Shown: positions 33,799-46,086, numbered from the stretch's first letter. The stretch: 64,000 nucleotides of DNA from Iris pallida (GCA_029216955.1 JANAVB010002199.1:11794585-11858584); one strand, 5' to 3'. Translations and numbers: made by a program. The notes: generated by a model not told the origin, from the sequence alone.

Positions 33799-35823
33799 CT
33801 AAGCACTACCCCCAGCTCCTGACTGACTAGGTGTAGTTTGAACTTGTACTTGTACAGGAGGCATTTGAGGAGGCACTACCCCCAGTCCAGCATTGACAGG
33901 CACCGATGATGCTATGATTTCATGATTTGCAGGTAGTACGATAGGTGGTGTAGCATGTTGTGCCACAATAATAGAATGCATATTAGCAACCATTTCAGCC
34001 ATGATTTTTAGTTTGTCTTCAAGTGCAGCAATTTGCTGTTCCTGATTTATAGAAGTTGAAGCATCTGGATCATCAGTGACAACATAAGCTGTCACTTCTC
34101 TTGGTACAGTGGAAGACACTGTCTGTTCGAAACTTTCGCTATATGCATCATAGTCTGAGGAAGAATAACCTGAAGGGTTTTGAGGAAGATTCCTTTGACC
34201 GATTGTATCTCGGCTTTGAGAGCGGGTATGTCGAAATACTCCTTCAGAAGATTCTTGGAGTAATTCTAAATACCGCTGGCTTGGCTTGCGGAGTCTATCG
34301 TGCTTAGAGCATCTTTTACCCCCAGTGTCTCGGGAAGTCATGTTAACAGAAGCATACAAGACTTCGTCTTCCTCTGACATAGGTTCAGATGTAGCAAAAG
34401 TCAGACGATCAAAGACAGATCGTTTTGTTGTTTGACAGCAACATTGGATAATAACTTTATGATTGCAATGATGATCAGATGGTTGAGATGAAGGTGTTGA
34501 GATATTGTCCCGTTTTTGTCTTAGATGTTCTTGAAGATCAGGAACAACAACAGGACGAGGAAAACTCTGAGGGATCTGTTCTCTGATAACATTCGGAACA
34601 TGATTCCGATTCTTCAAATGTTTAGTCCCTTGAGTATACAGGGAAGTGCTCACTTCATTGGCATAGGTGTCGAGATTTTTTACCTTGGAGGTTTGTTTCT
34701 GATGATGTTTGATCTTCGGCATTGGCTGTTTACGTTTTACCGAAGTGGGTCTATTGAGATAAGTTCTGAGATCAGCAAATTCACCCCCAGGGGTTTCTGT
34801 TTGAGACACTAATGGTTTTCCCTGTCTGGAACGGGAAATTTTGAGAGTTGGGAGGTCTTGAAATTCTGCTACCGGAGTAGGCAAAATACCTCTTTGATCA
34901 GTATAAGTTCTCTTGTCATAAAGGAAAGAAGAATCCTTGTTTGAAAGAGTTCTAGTACTGATTGGTGCCAAGGCACATTCAGATGGATCTTCTTCAGTAA
35001 AGACTGAAGAAGATTGGGAAAAGACCAAAGGGCCTTTTCCTTTGCTTTGAGACGAAGGGTTAGCTAAAGAGCGTTTCCCTCTGTTGTCTTCCAAGTCATG
35101 GGACAAGGAAGTTTGAGAAAAGACCAACGGGCCTTTCCCTTTGTTTTGAAGAAAAAGAGGAATAGCCAAAGGACTACCCCCAGTGGATTGCGCAGGAACA
35201 ATAGTGTGTTTGGAAAGAGGAGCAGAATCTCTTCCTTTGTTATGAGAAGAAGAGAGTTTAGCCAAAAGGCTGTCACTCTTGGTTTGCGCAGGAATGCTTT
35301 GCGCATGAATTCTGGCCACAGAAACTGTGGTTTGCGCATCAGGAGTTCTTGCCACAGAATGTTTAGATTGCACTCTGGTTGCTGGAATATTGGTTTGCGC
35401 AGGAAGTTTAGCAGCCAATTGCGCCAGAGGTATATGAGTTTTATACTTAGCCATGGCAGCATATGAAGTATTTTGTGCACTGGCCATAACAGACTGCGCA
35501 GCAGTAGCAGGGACAGATTGTGCACTGGCTTTGGTGATAGAAACTCTGGACTGCGCAGCAGACTTGCTGACAGATTGTGCAGGAGACTTGCTGGCTACAT
35601 TGACAGAATGCGCATCAGTCTTCGGGACCCACACTGGGCGCACTTTGCTTGTGGCAGCAGTGATTGTAGTGCGAGGAGTGGTCTTGGAGTTGATCATAGA
35701 TTCGTAGGCTGTCTGGTTGATCTTCACAACCAGTGTCTTCTGCGTCTTTCCGATAGACGCTACGTCACATTGAGTTGTCACTTCCTCATCGGAGGAGAAA
35801 GTCATCCCCAGCAGAGTCGCCAT
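33799..35823 (-). CDS. ORF1 region upstream of gag, 674 aa, AQS-rich
   Basis: An intact 674-codon frame from ATG 35823 to TAG 33799, in register with gag. The ATG overlaps the primer-binding site, so the first residues (MATLLGM) are encoded by it. Residues about 60-180 are rich in Ala-Gln-Ser/Thr (KSPAQSVSKSAAQS, ASAQSVPATAAQSV). The DNA under these is the TGCGCA word family that also fills the LTRs. A Ser/Lys/Gly low-complexity segment follows (QNKGKGPLVFSQ twice). I know no function; Ogre-type Tat elements have an extra ORF of unknown role at this place. It may be the N-terminus of a long gag or a separate protein. Confidence 0.75.
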   Translation of the reverse strand: MATLLGMTFSSDEEVTTQCDVASIGKTQKTLVVKINQTAYESMINSKTTPRTTITAATSKVRPVWVPKTDAHSVNVASKSPAQSVSKSAAQSRVSITKASAQSVPATAAQSVMASAQNTSYAAMAKYKTHIPLAQLAAKLPAQTNIPATRVQSKHSVARTPDAQTTVSVARIHAQSIPAQTKSDSLLAKLSSSHNKGRDSAPLSKHTIVPAQSTGGSPLAIPLFLQNKGKGPLVFSQTSLSHDLEDNRGKRSLANPSSQSKGKGPLVFSQSSSVFTEEDPSECALAPISTRTLSNKDSSFLYDKRTYTDQRGILPTPVAEFQDLPTLKISRSRQGKPLVSQTETPGGEFADLRTYLNRPTSVKRKQPMPKIKHHQKQTSKVKNLDTYANEVSTSLYTQGTKHLKNRNHVPNVIREQIPQSFPRPVVVPDLQEHLRQKRDNISTPSSQPSDHHCNHKVIIQCCCQTTKRSVFDRLTFATSEPMSEEDEVLYASVNMTSRDTGGKRCSKHDRLRKPSQRYLELLQESSEGVFRHTRSQSRDTIGQRNLPQNPSGYSSSDYDAYSESFEQTVSSTVPREVTAYVVTDDPDASTSINQEQQIAALEDKLKIMAEMVANMHSIIVAQHATPPIVLPANHEIIASSVPVNAGLGVVPPQMPPVQVQVQTTPSQSGAGGSA
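35180..35640. repeat. TGCGCA word cluster within ORF1
   Basis: At least eight exact TGCGCA words plus decayed forms (TGTGCA, TGCGCC) in about 460 bp of coding sequence. On the coding strand they read mostly GCGCAG or GCGCAA, that is Ala-Gln. Confidence 0.8.
35805..35822 (-). other. Primer-binding site of the Tat element
   Basis: On the minus strand, two bases after the LTR end, comes A then TGGCGACTCTGCTGGGGA. It begins with TGG as required. The sequence resembles the tRNA-Arg-type site I recall for Ogre elements, but I could not check this. Confidence 0.8.
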
Positions 35824-35825
35824 TT

Positions 35826-36743
35826 TGTTTGCAAAAACAAAAGTATGAAACTTTATTGATAAAAACTTTGTAAAAGATTACAATTTGAATTCTAGAAATG
35901 GTACAACTTTAGGAATCCAATCTAGATGACGATTGCTTTATCCCTTGGACGATGTGAACTTTGAAGGCGAAGCCTCTGAAGTTGAGAACAACTCTGGAAT
36001 TGAAGGCAGAAGCCTCTGGAATCGAAGGCAAAAGCCTCGAAAGAATGCAGCAGCACTTGGACAAGAACTCCTGAACTCTCTGATCTATGAAGTCTGATTT
36101 TTTTTTGATCTCCTTGAATGAAGACTTGAAACTCTATTTATAGAGTTCTGAGAAATAACTAACTTTTAGTTATTCTGGACTACGTATGATGGATTGTGCA
36201 GCAATTGGTTTGCGTAGCCATGGACTGTGCAGGCAGTTGCTAGATCATGGGTTAACTGTCTTGGATACGTGGCATCATTTGATTGAAATACGCATGATCA
36301 TGCATAGGCAGTTGCCACAAAATGAGCAATTGATGGCATGAATGCCACGTGTGCTTTATCAGTTGTGTTGATAGAACGCGCAACTTGAATTGCGCTGACA
36401 TTAGATTGCGCCAACTTGGACCGCGCAGGCTTTGGTTTGCGTAGGATTAGACTACGCAGGAAATGGATCGCGCTGCCAGCTGTCAGCCGTCCTCGAGCGT
36501 TGTGTGGCGCGATAAACGAACAGCCTCCTCGATATCCGTGCTATCAGTTGTCAGAGATTTGATTTGGTTGTCAGGTAATGATGACTCTTGCCACGTCAGC
36601 CTTGCGCAATCAGATGTGTGCGCAGTCTGGCTTGCGCAATCTGAGAGCTACGCAATCCATTGTCTGCGCAGTTCACTTGGATGATGTATATCTTGATTAT
36701 TTGACTTTGTTAATTGATGCAACTTAATTTTTTAGGACCTACA
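35826..36743 (-). mobile_element. 5' LTR of the Tat element
   Basis: 918 bp, TGTAGG to AACA on the minus strand, with TATAAATA (36135-36142) and AATAAA near 35855 (both minus strand). Many TGCGCA words of the left LTR appear here as TGTGCA, TGCGTA or TACGTA, consistent with loss of CpG cytosines. The right flank is GTATT. Confidence 0.95.
36135..36142 (-). promoter_or_regulatory. TATA box of the Tat 5' LTR promoter
   Basis: TATAAATA on the minus strand, about 310 bp before the LTR end, followed downstream by AATAAA. It would drive the genomic RNA. Confidence 0.75.
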
Positions 36744-36748
36744 GTATT
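36744..36748 (+). repeat. Target site duplication of the Tat element, right copy
   Basis: GTATT, matching 15475-15479. Confidence 0.93.
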
Positions 36749-36793
36749 CTCTACATATGTATATATGCATATATACATGTATATATAATTTGA

Positions 36794-36848
<55 letters not shown>

Positions 36849-38444
36849 TATATATATTATATAATGTGTGTGTACTACCTATATATATTATATAATGTGT
36901 GTGTTCTATTATATATATTGATATATATGAATGTGTGATATATTATAGGTAACCTATAAACTAATGTGTATTCTAAGTTATATTATATAATATATCAATA
37001 TGTGTATCATATATTAGAGTGTATTATATATTAGATATATTTTGACTTGTGTATGTGATTTATGGTTTGGTTTTAGGTATGGTATTGCCTATAGCCTAGG
37101 CTCTTAGCCTATGGGTGGCTTGAATACCAGTATAGAGTCTAGATTGGACTGGTATAGCCTTGTTAGACCTAGAATAGACTAGTTAGACTAGTATAGACTT
37201 GTTTGACTTAGGTTTGACTTGGTTGACCTAGTTTGACTTCTAGGTTTGACCAAAGTTGACCAAGAGTTGACTTTGGCCTAGATTGACCTAGATTCATGTA
37301 GAATGCATTGACTTGCATCTTATTATCATTGTAGACTCATAGTGACTTGTACTGTTCTATAGGAGACAGATACCACTCCTCAGACAATATATATTCTTCA
37401 GATTGTCAGGATACATGCGAGTATATTCTCTGATCGTTTCATATCTTGTTTAGAATTATATTCCTTCTTTAGATTACTTTACATGATGCTGACACATTGG
37501 TAATACGGATTAGTACTATATGGATCTTATTGTGCGATGTTATCCCTTTAGCGGATACATCAGGTATTCGTGTTCGTGTACTCTATCGTGAAAATCGTGT
37601 ACTCCTTGTATTCGTGATATTCGTGTACGAAACGTGTGAATCGTGTATAATCATGTATTCATATGACCTTCGTGTACAATAACATAACTTAGCTAGATCC
37701 TTGTGTATTGATTGGGGCGGAGGAGTAGAAGTGGTTATGTAATCAATCCAGTAGATTACTCGTGTACAACATCGTACCGTTTACATAATTATCTTGTGCT
37801 CCGAATCACTAGCACTGTTAGTTCTCTATATACTGTAGCTATTTACTTACAGTCTCTCTCTTTTTATCATGTTATTTTCTTCAGTTTCCTGTATCTTACT
37901 CTCTAGCATGTTTATATTTCCTAACCTGTTATGATTTTGTTGAGATGTACTATACTCGCTCCCGTCTTGACTAGACCTGTTGAAAATTTTACAGTGAATG
38001 ATGAGGCTCTGGTGTCTACCCACTATGGTGCAGCTTTAGACACTTGTGACTTGGACCCACTTGTAGTAGAGGATCTACCACCAGTGGTCTAGACTGCTAG
38101 CTTAGACTCTCACCTTATCTTCTCATTGATACATTATTGTATATACTGGGAGTTTATTCATGAGATGTTACTGGATATGTATTTATCTTAGACTTTATCT
38201 GGATTGTTTTCTCTGTGGATTCATTCTGTTCTTATCTATCTATCTATCTATCTTTTATCATGCTCTACCTTAGATGTGATTGAGGCTGTATTAGTTATGT
38301 CACCTCCATTCGGAGTGTATATACTGTACATGTACCCTTATATTGTTAGATGTTGACCTAAGACAACATTCTACTGCCGACACTGCAGCGTAGGCTGGGC
38401 GTTGTTACGTACTCGTACCCTCACAGTGGGTGCGGGTCGTGATA
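36749..38444 (+). mobile_element. 3' LTR of chromovirus A, second part
   Basis: Resumes A's LTR after the Tat insertion: a TA microsatellite (about 36798-36846), a TTGAC cluster (37195-37290), then from 37370 a close match to 9209-10303. It ends GGGTCGTGATA (38444), a one-base decay of GTGACA. Small plus-strand open frames (37497-37682, 37712-37906) are shared with the 5' LTR. The right flank is GCTTC. Confidence 0.85.
37195..37290 (+). promoter_or_regulatory. Cluster of TTGAC words (W-box-like) in A 3' LTR
   Basis: Eight TTGACC or TTGACT words in under 100 bp. The same kind of cluster lies at a matching place in the solo LTR (24385-24500) and in B's 3' LTR (58320-58520). TTGAC[CT] is the core recognised by WRKY transcription factors. 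Confidence 0.5.
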
Positions 38445-40637
<2,193 letters not shown>

Positions 40638-41007
40638 ATTACATACTCTATATTCATTTAATATCCATACTACATAGGCTCATAGGTTACACAAAATGTC
40701 TATGTCGTATAGTCACTCTTCTACTTAGAACCATTACTGTACCAATTGGGCCTTCACTAAATTTTAGGATTAAAGTATGTTTTAGCCCTTCGTGTTAGCT
40801 TTCCAAAACTTCAAATGGATCGTATTTTCGTGTCCGGAAGCTCTCGAAATCGCAAAAAATATCGAAACACGTTTGTCTTTCGGACAGTTGACACTCAAAT
40901 AGTTTTACAGAAAGTTTCAGAAAGAATTTGGCTTATTAAAATATATATATTTAGAAAGCTAACTTCAATATAGTTCTTTTAAAAAAAGGGAGATGTATAT
41001 CTATTTT
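40638..41007. other. Unassigned sequence between D LTR and B 5' LTR end
   Basis: 370 bp without an open frame of interest. It does not match the corresponding part of B's 3' LTR (58254-59085), so it may be a fragment of yet another element or a diverged LTR piece. Confidence 0.5.
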
Positions 41008-41650
41008 ATGTATAACCTAAGCCAGTTTACATAACCAGATTGTGCTCTACACCACGTAGTTAGTTTAGTTCTTTTATTATATCATGTATATCTATTTCCA
41101 TATATCATGTTCTCTTTTATAGTGTCATTTCTTTGTCAGCAGTTCATGTATATCATTCTATAACTTGTTTCATATTTCTTTTCATGTTATGATCTGCGTG
41201 AGAGATATGTATTCGTTCCTGTCCTGACTGGACATGTTGAAATATTACAGATGATGAGGATTGCTGCGACACTTACTATGGAGCAGGCCTAGTTGACACA
41301 GGTGACTTAGACCCTCAGCAGGATCCTGTAGTCGCTGAAGACTTGCCATTAGTTTAGATTGGAATTTTATTATTATCTAGTCATTGAGACATTGTGATTG
41401 TAGTGAGATATTTTTGTGGTGTCGTTTACACCGAGACTTATTACTCATATTGTGACTCTCAGTTGAGATTATTTTATCTTCTTTTCCATCTTAGTTGTGA
41501 TTGAGATTACTTATTATATTATTCTCCATTCGGAGCATATTCTAGATTGTGTTAGATGTTGGACCTAGGACAGCGTTCTACCCCCGACACTGCAGTATTG
41601 GCTGGACGTACCCACTTTTCGTGCCCTTACACTTGGGGCGGGTCGTTATA
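41008..41650 (+). mobile_element. 3' end of the 5' LTR of chromovirus B
   Basis: From TATGTATAACCTAAGCC on it matches 59088-59729, the end of B's 3' LTR, including GATGATGAGG.TTGCTGC and CCTCAGCAGGATCC. It ends GGGTCGTTATA, a decayed GTGACA. The rest of the LTR is missing or displaced by D. Confidence 0.8.
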
Positions 41651-41896
41651 CTTTTTTAGTGGTGGCCCATGCAGGTCATCTCAGTCACAACTAGTACAAT
41701 TTCGTCGTGGTACTCGAACTAGAGTATCACTACAACCTGAAGTAGGATATATGATATAAGTTAAGGTACTCAATCACATTAGGAAAACTCTTATCTAATT
41801 CTTGCTGCTACTTGCTTCTTTTGGAAGTGAATTGTCCTTCTTTAATTTTATCGCTTCTTTCTCAGTAATTGATTCTTTGTTTGATCTGTCTTCAGG

Positions 41897-42905
41897 ATGG
41901 TGGAGACAGGATCATAGAGGGATACTGCTGAGAGGTCTGCCACTTCTCGCTCGACTCAGCAGGACCCTGGGACCATAGTACCACTTGTTCCAGCTCAGGT
42001 GGCCCCGTCTGCAACTTTTGAGGGTGCTCCTCCACCGGTTCCGAGGACTACCCTAGGAGTTCAGGGGATTCTACTACCACCACCTCAGGAGACAGTTGAT
42101 ATGGCACAGTTCTTTGCTTTTATGCAGCAGATGATGGAGGCCCAGCGACGCTAGACGGAGGATATGAGGCAGGGCATTGACAATGCCCATCAGCTAGCTA
42201 TGGTGGCAGTAGAGAAGGTGGCTGCCCAACCACAGAAAGGGCAGATACAGCCGTACCAGCCGAGGACTCTGGACATTCAGGACTTCCAGAAGATGTGGTC
42301 GCGAGACTTCAAGGGTACCGAGGGTATCCTATATGCCGACTACATCGAGCATATAGAGGAGATCTTCCGTCTCTCGGAGATACCAGCTAGGCTTCAGATA
42401 GAAGCAGCGGGTAGTCAGATGCAGGACCTTGCCCGCACATGGTACCAGATCGACCCCAGGGTTGGTATAGAGGGAAAGACTTGGGAGGCTTTCAAGAAGC
42501 TTTTCAAGGAAAAGTTCTTCCTTGACACAACACTTGTCGCTTTGGAGACGCAGTTCGAGAACCTGGTTTAGGGGAACCAGATAGTAGAAGAGTATGCCGG
42601 AGAGTTCTGCCGCCTGGGCAAATTTGTAGAGGGCCTTAGCGAGATAGCGAAGGCTAGGAGGTTTAGGATGGGCTTGGTTAAGAAAGTCAAGTCCTTTACC
42701 AAAAGCAACAAAAATGCTACTTTTGAGGAGATTCTGATGGGAGCTATGGCAGCGAAGGACGACCTTGAACTGAAGTCGAAGAGAGGTCATGATTCACATG
42801 GAGCCAACGGCAGTGGGGGCCCGGCCAAGAGGCCCTATTATCAGCAGCAACATCAGCAGAAGCCTTTTCAGCAGAAGCAGTTTTAGCAGGCCCTAGACAG
42901 TAGCA
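41897..42905 (+). pseudogene. Gag of chromovirus B
   Basis: The frame begins at ATG 41897 and is broken by TAG at 41915, 42151, 42569 and 42884, then by a frameshift near 42890-42915. The core reads FQKMWSRDFKGTEG, IEHIEEIFRLSEIP and WEAFKKLFKEKFF, typical of chromovirus capsid proteins. Gln-rich sequence follows before the knuckles. All four stops can be read as Gln or Arg codons changed by one transition. Confidence 0.82.
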
Positions 42906-42915
42906 GGCTATCAGT

Positions 42916-43017
42916 TGCACCTTCTACAAGAAGCCAGGACATGTGTGGAATGAGTGTAGGAAGAGGCTATGCAAGTGCCTACTTTTTGGTGCAGCAGAGC
43001 ATCAGTTGAGGGATTGT
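42916..43017 (+). pseudogene. Two degenerate zinc knuckles of B gag
   Basis: Two motifs with the spacing C-x2-X-x4-H-x4-C, 42916-42957 and 42976-43017. In both, X should be Cys; it is Tyr in the first (CTFYKKPGHVWNEC) and Phe in the second (CLLFGAAEHQLRDC). Both would fail to bind zinc normally. Confidence 0.75.
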
Positions 43018-43139
43018 CCTATGGCTGCGGGACGTACAACTCAGGTAGTAGGAGCCAAGGCTCCGACGGGACAGCGGAAGGGACCATTGCCGACCCAGCA
43101 GCAAAAGTTTATACAGCACCAGCAGCAGACCAGAGGAGG

Positions 43140-43737
43140 TCAACAGGAGCGAGCTTTCGCCATAGCAGCTGAGGAGTCCGAGCCAGTAGAAGATCTTATA
43201 GCAGGTTCTATTCTTATCGACTCTTTTCCCGCATTTACATTATTTGATTCGGGTGCTTCCCATAGCTTTGTGTCTGTATCATTTGCTGTTAGACACCAGC
43301 TTTCTTTTGAACCATTGCCTAGGACTTGCAAGAACACGACCGGAGGTGGTATTATCGTCGTTCGTGATGTTTACATAGATCAGAGAGTATTTTTGGGAGG
43401 CCAAGAACTGGATGTGAGTCTGCTCGTAATGCCATTACCGAACTACGACATTGTACTCGGTATGGATTGGTTGAGCAGGCACCATGCCAGTATAGATTGT
43501 CGAGGTGGTAGAGTTATTTTCAGAGTGCCAGGAGAGCCAGAGTTCGAGTTCACCAGTCGGGAGGCGGAGCAGAGCAGCGAAGTTTTATGCGGAGTTTCAG
43601 CCGAGGAGCAGAGCGTGCTACATCCGTTGATAGCTGAATTTATGGATGTATTTTCGGAAGAGTTGCCAGGATTACCTCCAGACAGAGATATGGAGTTCTC
43701 TATAGACTTGGTGCCCGGCACAGAGCCAATATCTTAG
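43140..43737 (+). pseudogene. Protease of chromovirus B
   Basis: The frame is open in this stretch. The active site is intact, [11 protein letters not shown], followed by the second block [18 protein letters not shown]. It runs into the start of RT ([16 protein letters not shown]) and stops at TAG 43735, where A has a Gln codon in PISQH. Confidence 0.88.
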
Positions 43738-44514
43738 CATGTCTATATAGTGAACAACAACGAGCTTATGGAGTTGTAGAAGTAGGTGGATGAGTTGTAG
43801 GACAAAGGCTTCATCCGATCGAGTTCTTCACCATAGGGTGTACCAATACTCTCTGTACCGAAGAAGGATGGGTTGGTACGGATGTGTATCGACTATAGGG
43901 ACTCAACAACCTCATGATCAAGAACAAGTACCAGCTGTCGAGGATCGATGATCTGTTGATCAGTTGAGCAGAGCGAAGTATTCTCCAAAATTGGTCTGAG
44001 GTCAGGTTATCATCAAGTGAAGGTGAAGAAGGAGGATATTTCGAAGATAGGATTCAGGACACGGTATGGCCAGTTTGAGTTCATGGTGATGCCGTTTGGG
44101 TTAACTAACACCCCGGCGATGTTCATAAACTTGATGAACAAGGTGTTCCACCGGTACTTGGACAAGTTCATGGTAGTTTTCATCGATGACATCTTGGTGT
44201 ATTCGAAGACCCCAGTGGAGCATGAGGAGCAATTGAGAGTGGTTCTGGAGACTCTCAGGAAGGAGCAGCTTTACGGCAAGCTCTCGAAGTGTGAGTTCTT
44301 CCTAGATCGAGTTAATTTCCTTGGTCATGTTGTGACCGGAGATGGGATCTCAGTCGACCCGAAGAAGATCAGAGTAATTGAGGCATGGACAACACCGAGT
44401 TCAGTTGCAGAGATCAGGAGCTTTCTGGGATTGGCAGGCTACTACAGGAGGTTTATTCAGGATTTCTCCCGAATTGCAGAGCCATTGACTAGGCTGACCT
44501 GGAAGGACGCATAG
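43738..44514 (+). pseudogene. Reverse transcriptase of chromovirus B
   Basis: The first ~280 bp are badly decayed: against A there are TAG codons at several Gln or Trp positions and small deletions near 43905 and 43965. From 44017 the frame is clean, with [19 protein letters not shown], the catalytic FIDDILVYS and [15 protein letters not shown], to TAG 44512. It supplied cDNA synthesis. Confidence 0.9.
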
Positions 44515-44960
44515 TTTATCTGGTCAGAGGAGTGTCCGATTGCTTTTGATGAGTTAAAGAAGCGACTGACGACAGCCCCGATTTTGATATTGCCATCAAG
44601 ATCAGGCGGGTTCACCATCTACAGTGACGCCTCAGGGAAGGGTTTGGGTTGTGTCTTGCAGCAGCATGGGAAGGTGATTGCTTATGCATCCAAGCAATTA
44701 CGTCCGTATGAGAAGAACTACCCTACCCATAATTTAGAGTTGGCGGCAGTTATCTTTGCTCTTAAGTTGTGGAAGCACTATCTGTACGGAGAGCATGTGG
44801 AGATCTTTACAGACCACGAGAGCTTGAAGTATGTGTTTACACAGAAAGAGCTCAACATGAGACAGTGCAGATGGTTGGAGTTGATGAAGGACTTCAATAT
44901 TTCATAGCAGTATCATCCAAGAAAGGCCAACGTGGTTGTCGATGCCTTGAGTAGGTATCC
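44515..44960 (+). pseudogene. RNase H of chromovirus B
   Basis: Contains [49 protein letters not shown], then after TAG 44905 QYHPRKANVVVDALSR. The catalytic Asp, Glu and Asp residues are all visible. It degrades the RNA strand of the hybrid. Confidence 0.9.
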
Positions 44961-46086
44961 GGTAGCTATGTGTTTCACGATGGATCGTCATTTGTTAGCA
45001 GATTTGGAGAGCCAGGGGATCGAGGTGATTGTGCCAGGAGTTCAGATGCAGATGTGGGGCCTTCAGATCCAGTCAGACTTAATAGAGAGGATCAAGTCGG
45101 CTAAGTTCGATGATGTTACTCTGCGGTATATCCGAGAGCAGGTTCGAGCAGGATTGGGGGATGATGAGTTTGTAATTGTAGTAGATGGCGCATTGAGGCA
45201 CGGTTCTAGACTGCGTGTGCCTAACAAAGAGCTTCGGGAGCAGGTTATGTGGGAAGCCCATTGTTCTCAGTACTCTATGCATCTAGGTGCCAACAAGATG
45301 TATAGGGATTTGAAGGAGCATGTATGGTGGTATCGGATGAAGCGGGAAGTAGCACGTTTCGTAGCTAGATGTTTAGTCTGTCAGCATGTTAAGGCAGAGA
45401 GGCATGGACCATGAGGACTGTTACAACCATTACCTATTCCAGAGTGGAAGTGGAAGCACATCACGATGGACTTTATTTCTGGATTGTCGCATACACTAGG
45501 AGGGAAAGACGCGATTTGGGTCATCGTAGACAGGTTGACCAAATCAACCCACTTTTTGCCATTTAAAGTTGGTACGTCTACTGAGAGGCTAGCAGAGATG
45601 TATATACGACATATTGTCAGGATACACGGAGTTCCGGTGAGCATTGTCTCGGATCGGGATAGTCGCTTTACTTTTCATTTCTGGCAGAGTCTGTAGACTA
45701 GTTTGGGCACTCAGCTCAAGTTCAGTACTGCATACCACCCTCAGACGAATGGACAGTCAGAGAGGACTATTTAGACACTCGAGGACATGCTGCGGACTTG
45801 TGTTCTGGATTTTGGAGGATCTTGGGAGGATCACCTGCACTTAGTGGAGTTTGCATACAATAACAGTTTCCTGGCCAGTATTGGGATCTCACCATTCGAG
45901 GTATTGTACGGGCGTAGATGTCGTAAACCCTTATCTTGGAATAACATTGGAGAGCGAGCTTTATCGGGACCAGAGATGGTTGTTGACGTAGCCGATAAGG
46001 TAAATCTCATCAGAGATCGACTTTGCGTGGCGCAGGACAGACAACGGCATTGGGCCGATAGCCACCGAAGACCTTTGCAGTTTGAG
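44961..46086 (+). pseudogene. Integrase N-terminus and core of chromovirus B
   Basis: The zinc finger is seen as H in MHLGANKMYRDLKEHVWW and the pair CLVCQH. The core has Asp in TMDFISGL, Asp in SDRDSRF and Glu in GQSERTI, so the D-D-E triad is intact. Stops are TGA 45412, TAG 45694 and TAG 45772. The exon ends at PLQFE, exactly before a GT donor. Confidence 0.9.

Larger units (their letters stand above)
27031..35823 (-). pseudogene. Tat ORF1-gag-pol polyprotein, one frame with eight nonsense codons
   Basis: From the ATG at 35823 to the TAA at 27031 the same reading frame holds for 8,793 nt (2,931 codons). Breaks are TAG 33799, TAA 32701, TAG 31942, TAA 30082, TGA 29989, TAG 29179, TGA 28159 and TAG 27526 (lower coordinate of each). 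Each fits a single transition in a Gln, Arg or Trp codon; no indel shifts the frame. Domain order is ORF1 region, gag with a C-H-H-C knuckle, protease, G-patch-like motif, RT, RNase H, archaeal-type RNase H, integrase. Catalytic residues visible in RT, second RNase H and integrase are all present. The entries below give the domains. A continuous polyprotein suggests that gag and pol were made from one frame. Confidence 0.92.
15480..36743 (-). mobile_element. Complete Tat-lineage Ty3/gypsy retrotransposon with antisense genes
   Basis: Two 918-bp LTRs (15480-16397 and 35826-36743) start TGTAGG and end AACA on the minus strand and are flanked by the 5-bp duplication GTATT. Minus-strand order is 5' LTR, primer-binding site, ORF1-gag-protease-RT-RNase H-second RNase H-integrase (35823-27031), a long region carrying genes on the opposite strand, purine tract, 3' LTR. 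The second, archaeal-type RNase H is diagnostic of the Tat lineage; the extra ORF1 before gag suggests the Ogre side of it. Without the later solo LTR and its duplication, the insert is about 16.8 kb. It sits inside the 3' LTR of chromovirus A. A by-eye comparison gives about 36 differences between the LTRs, mostly transitions. Confidence 0.95.
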
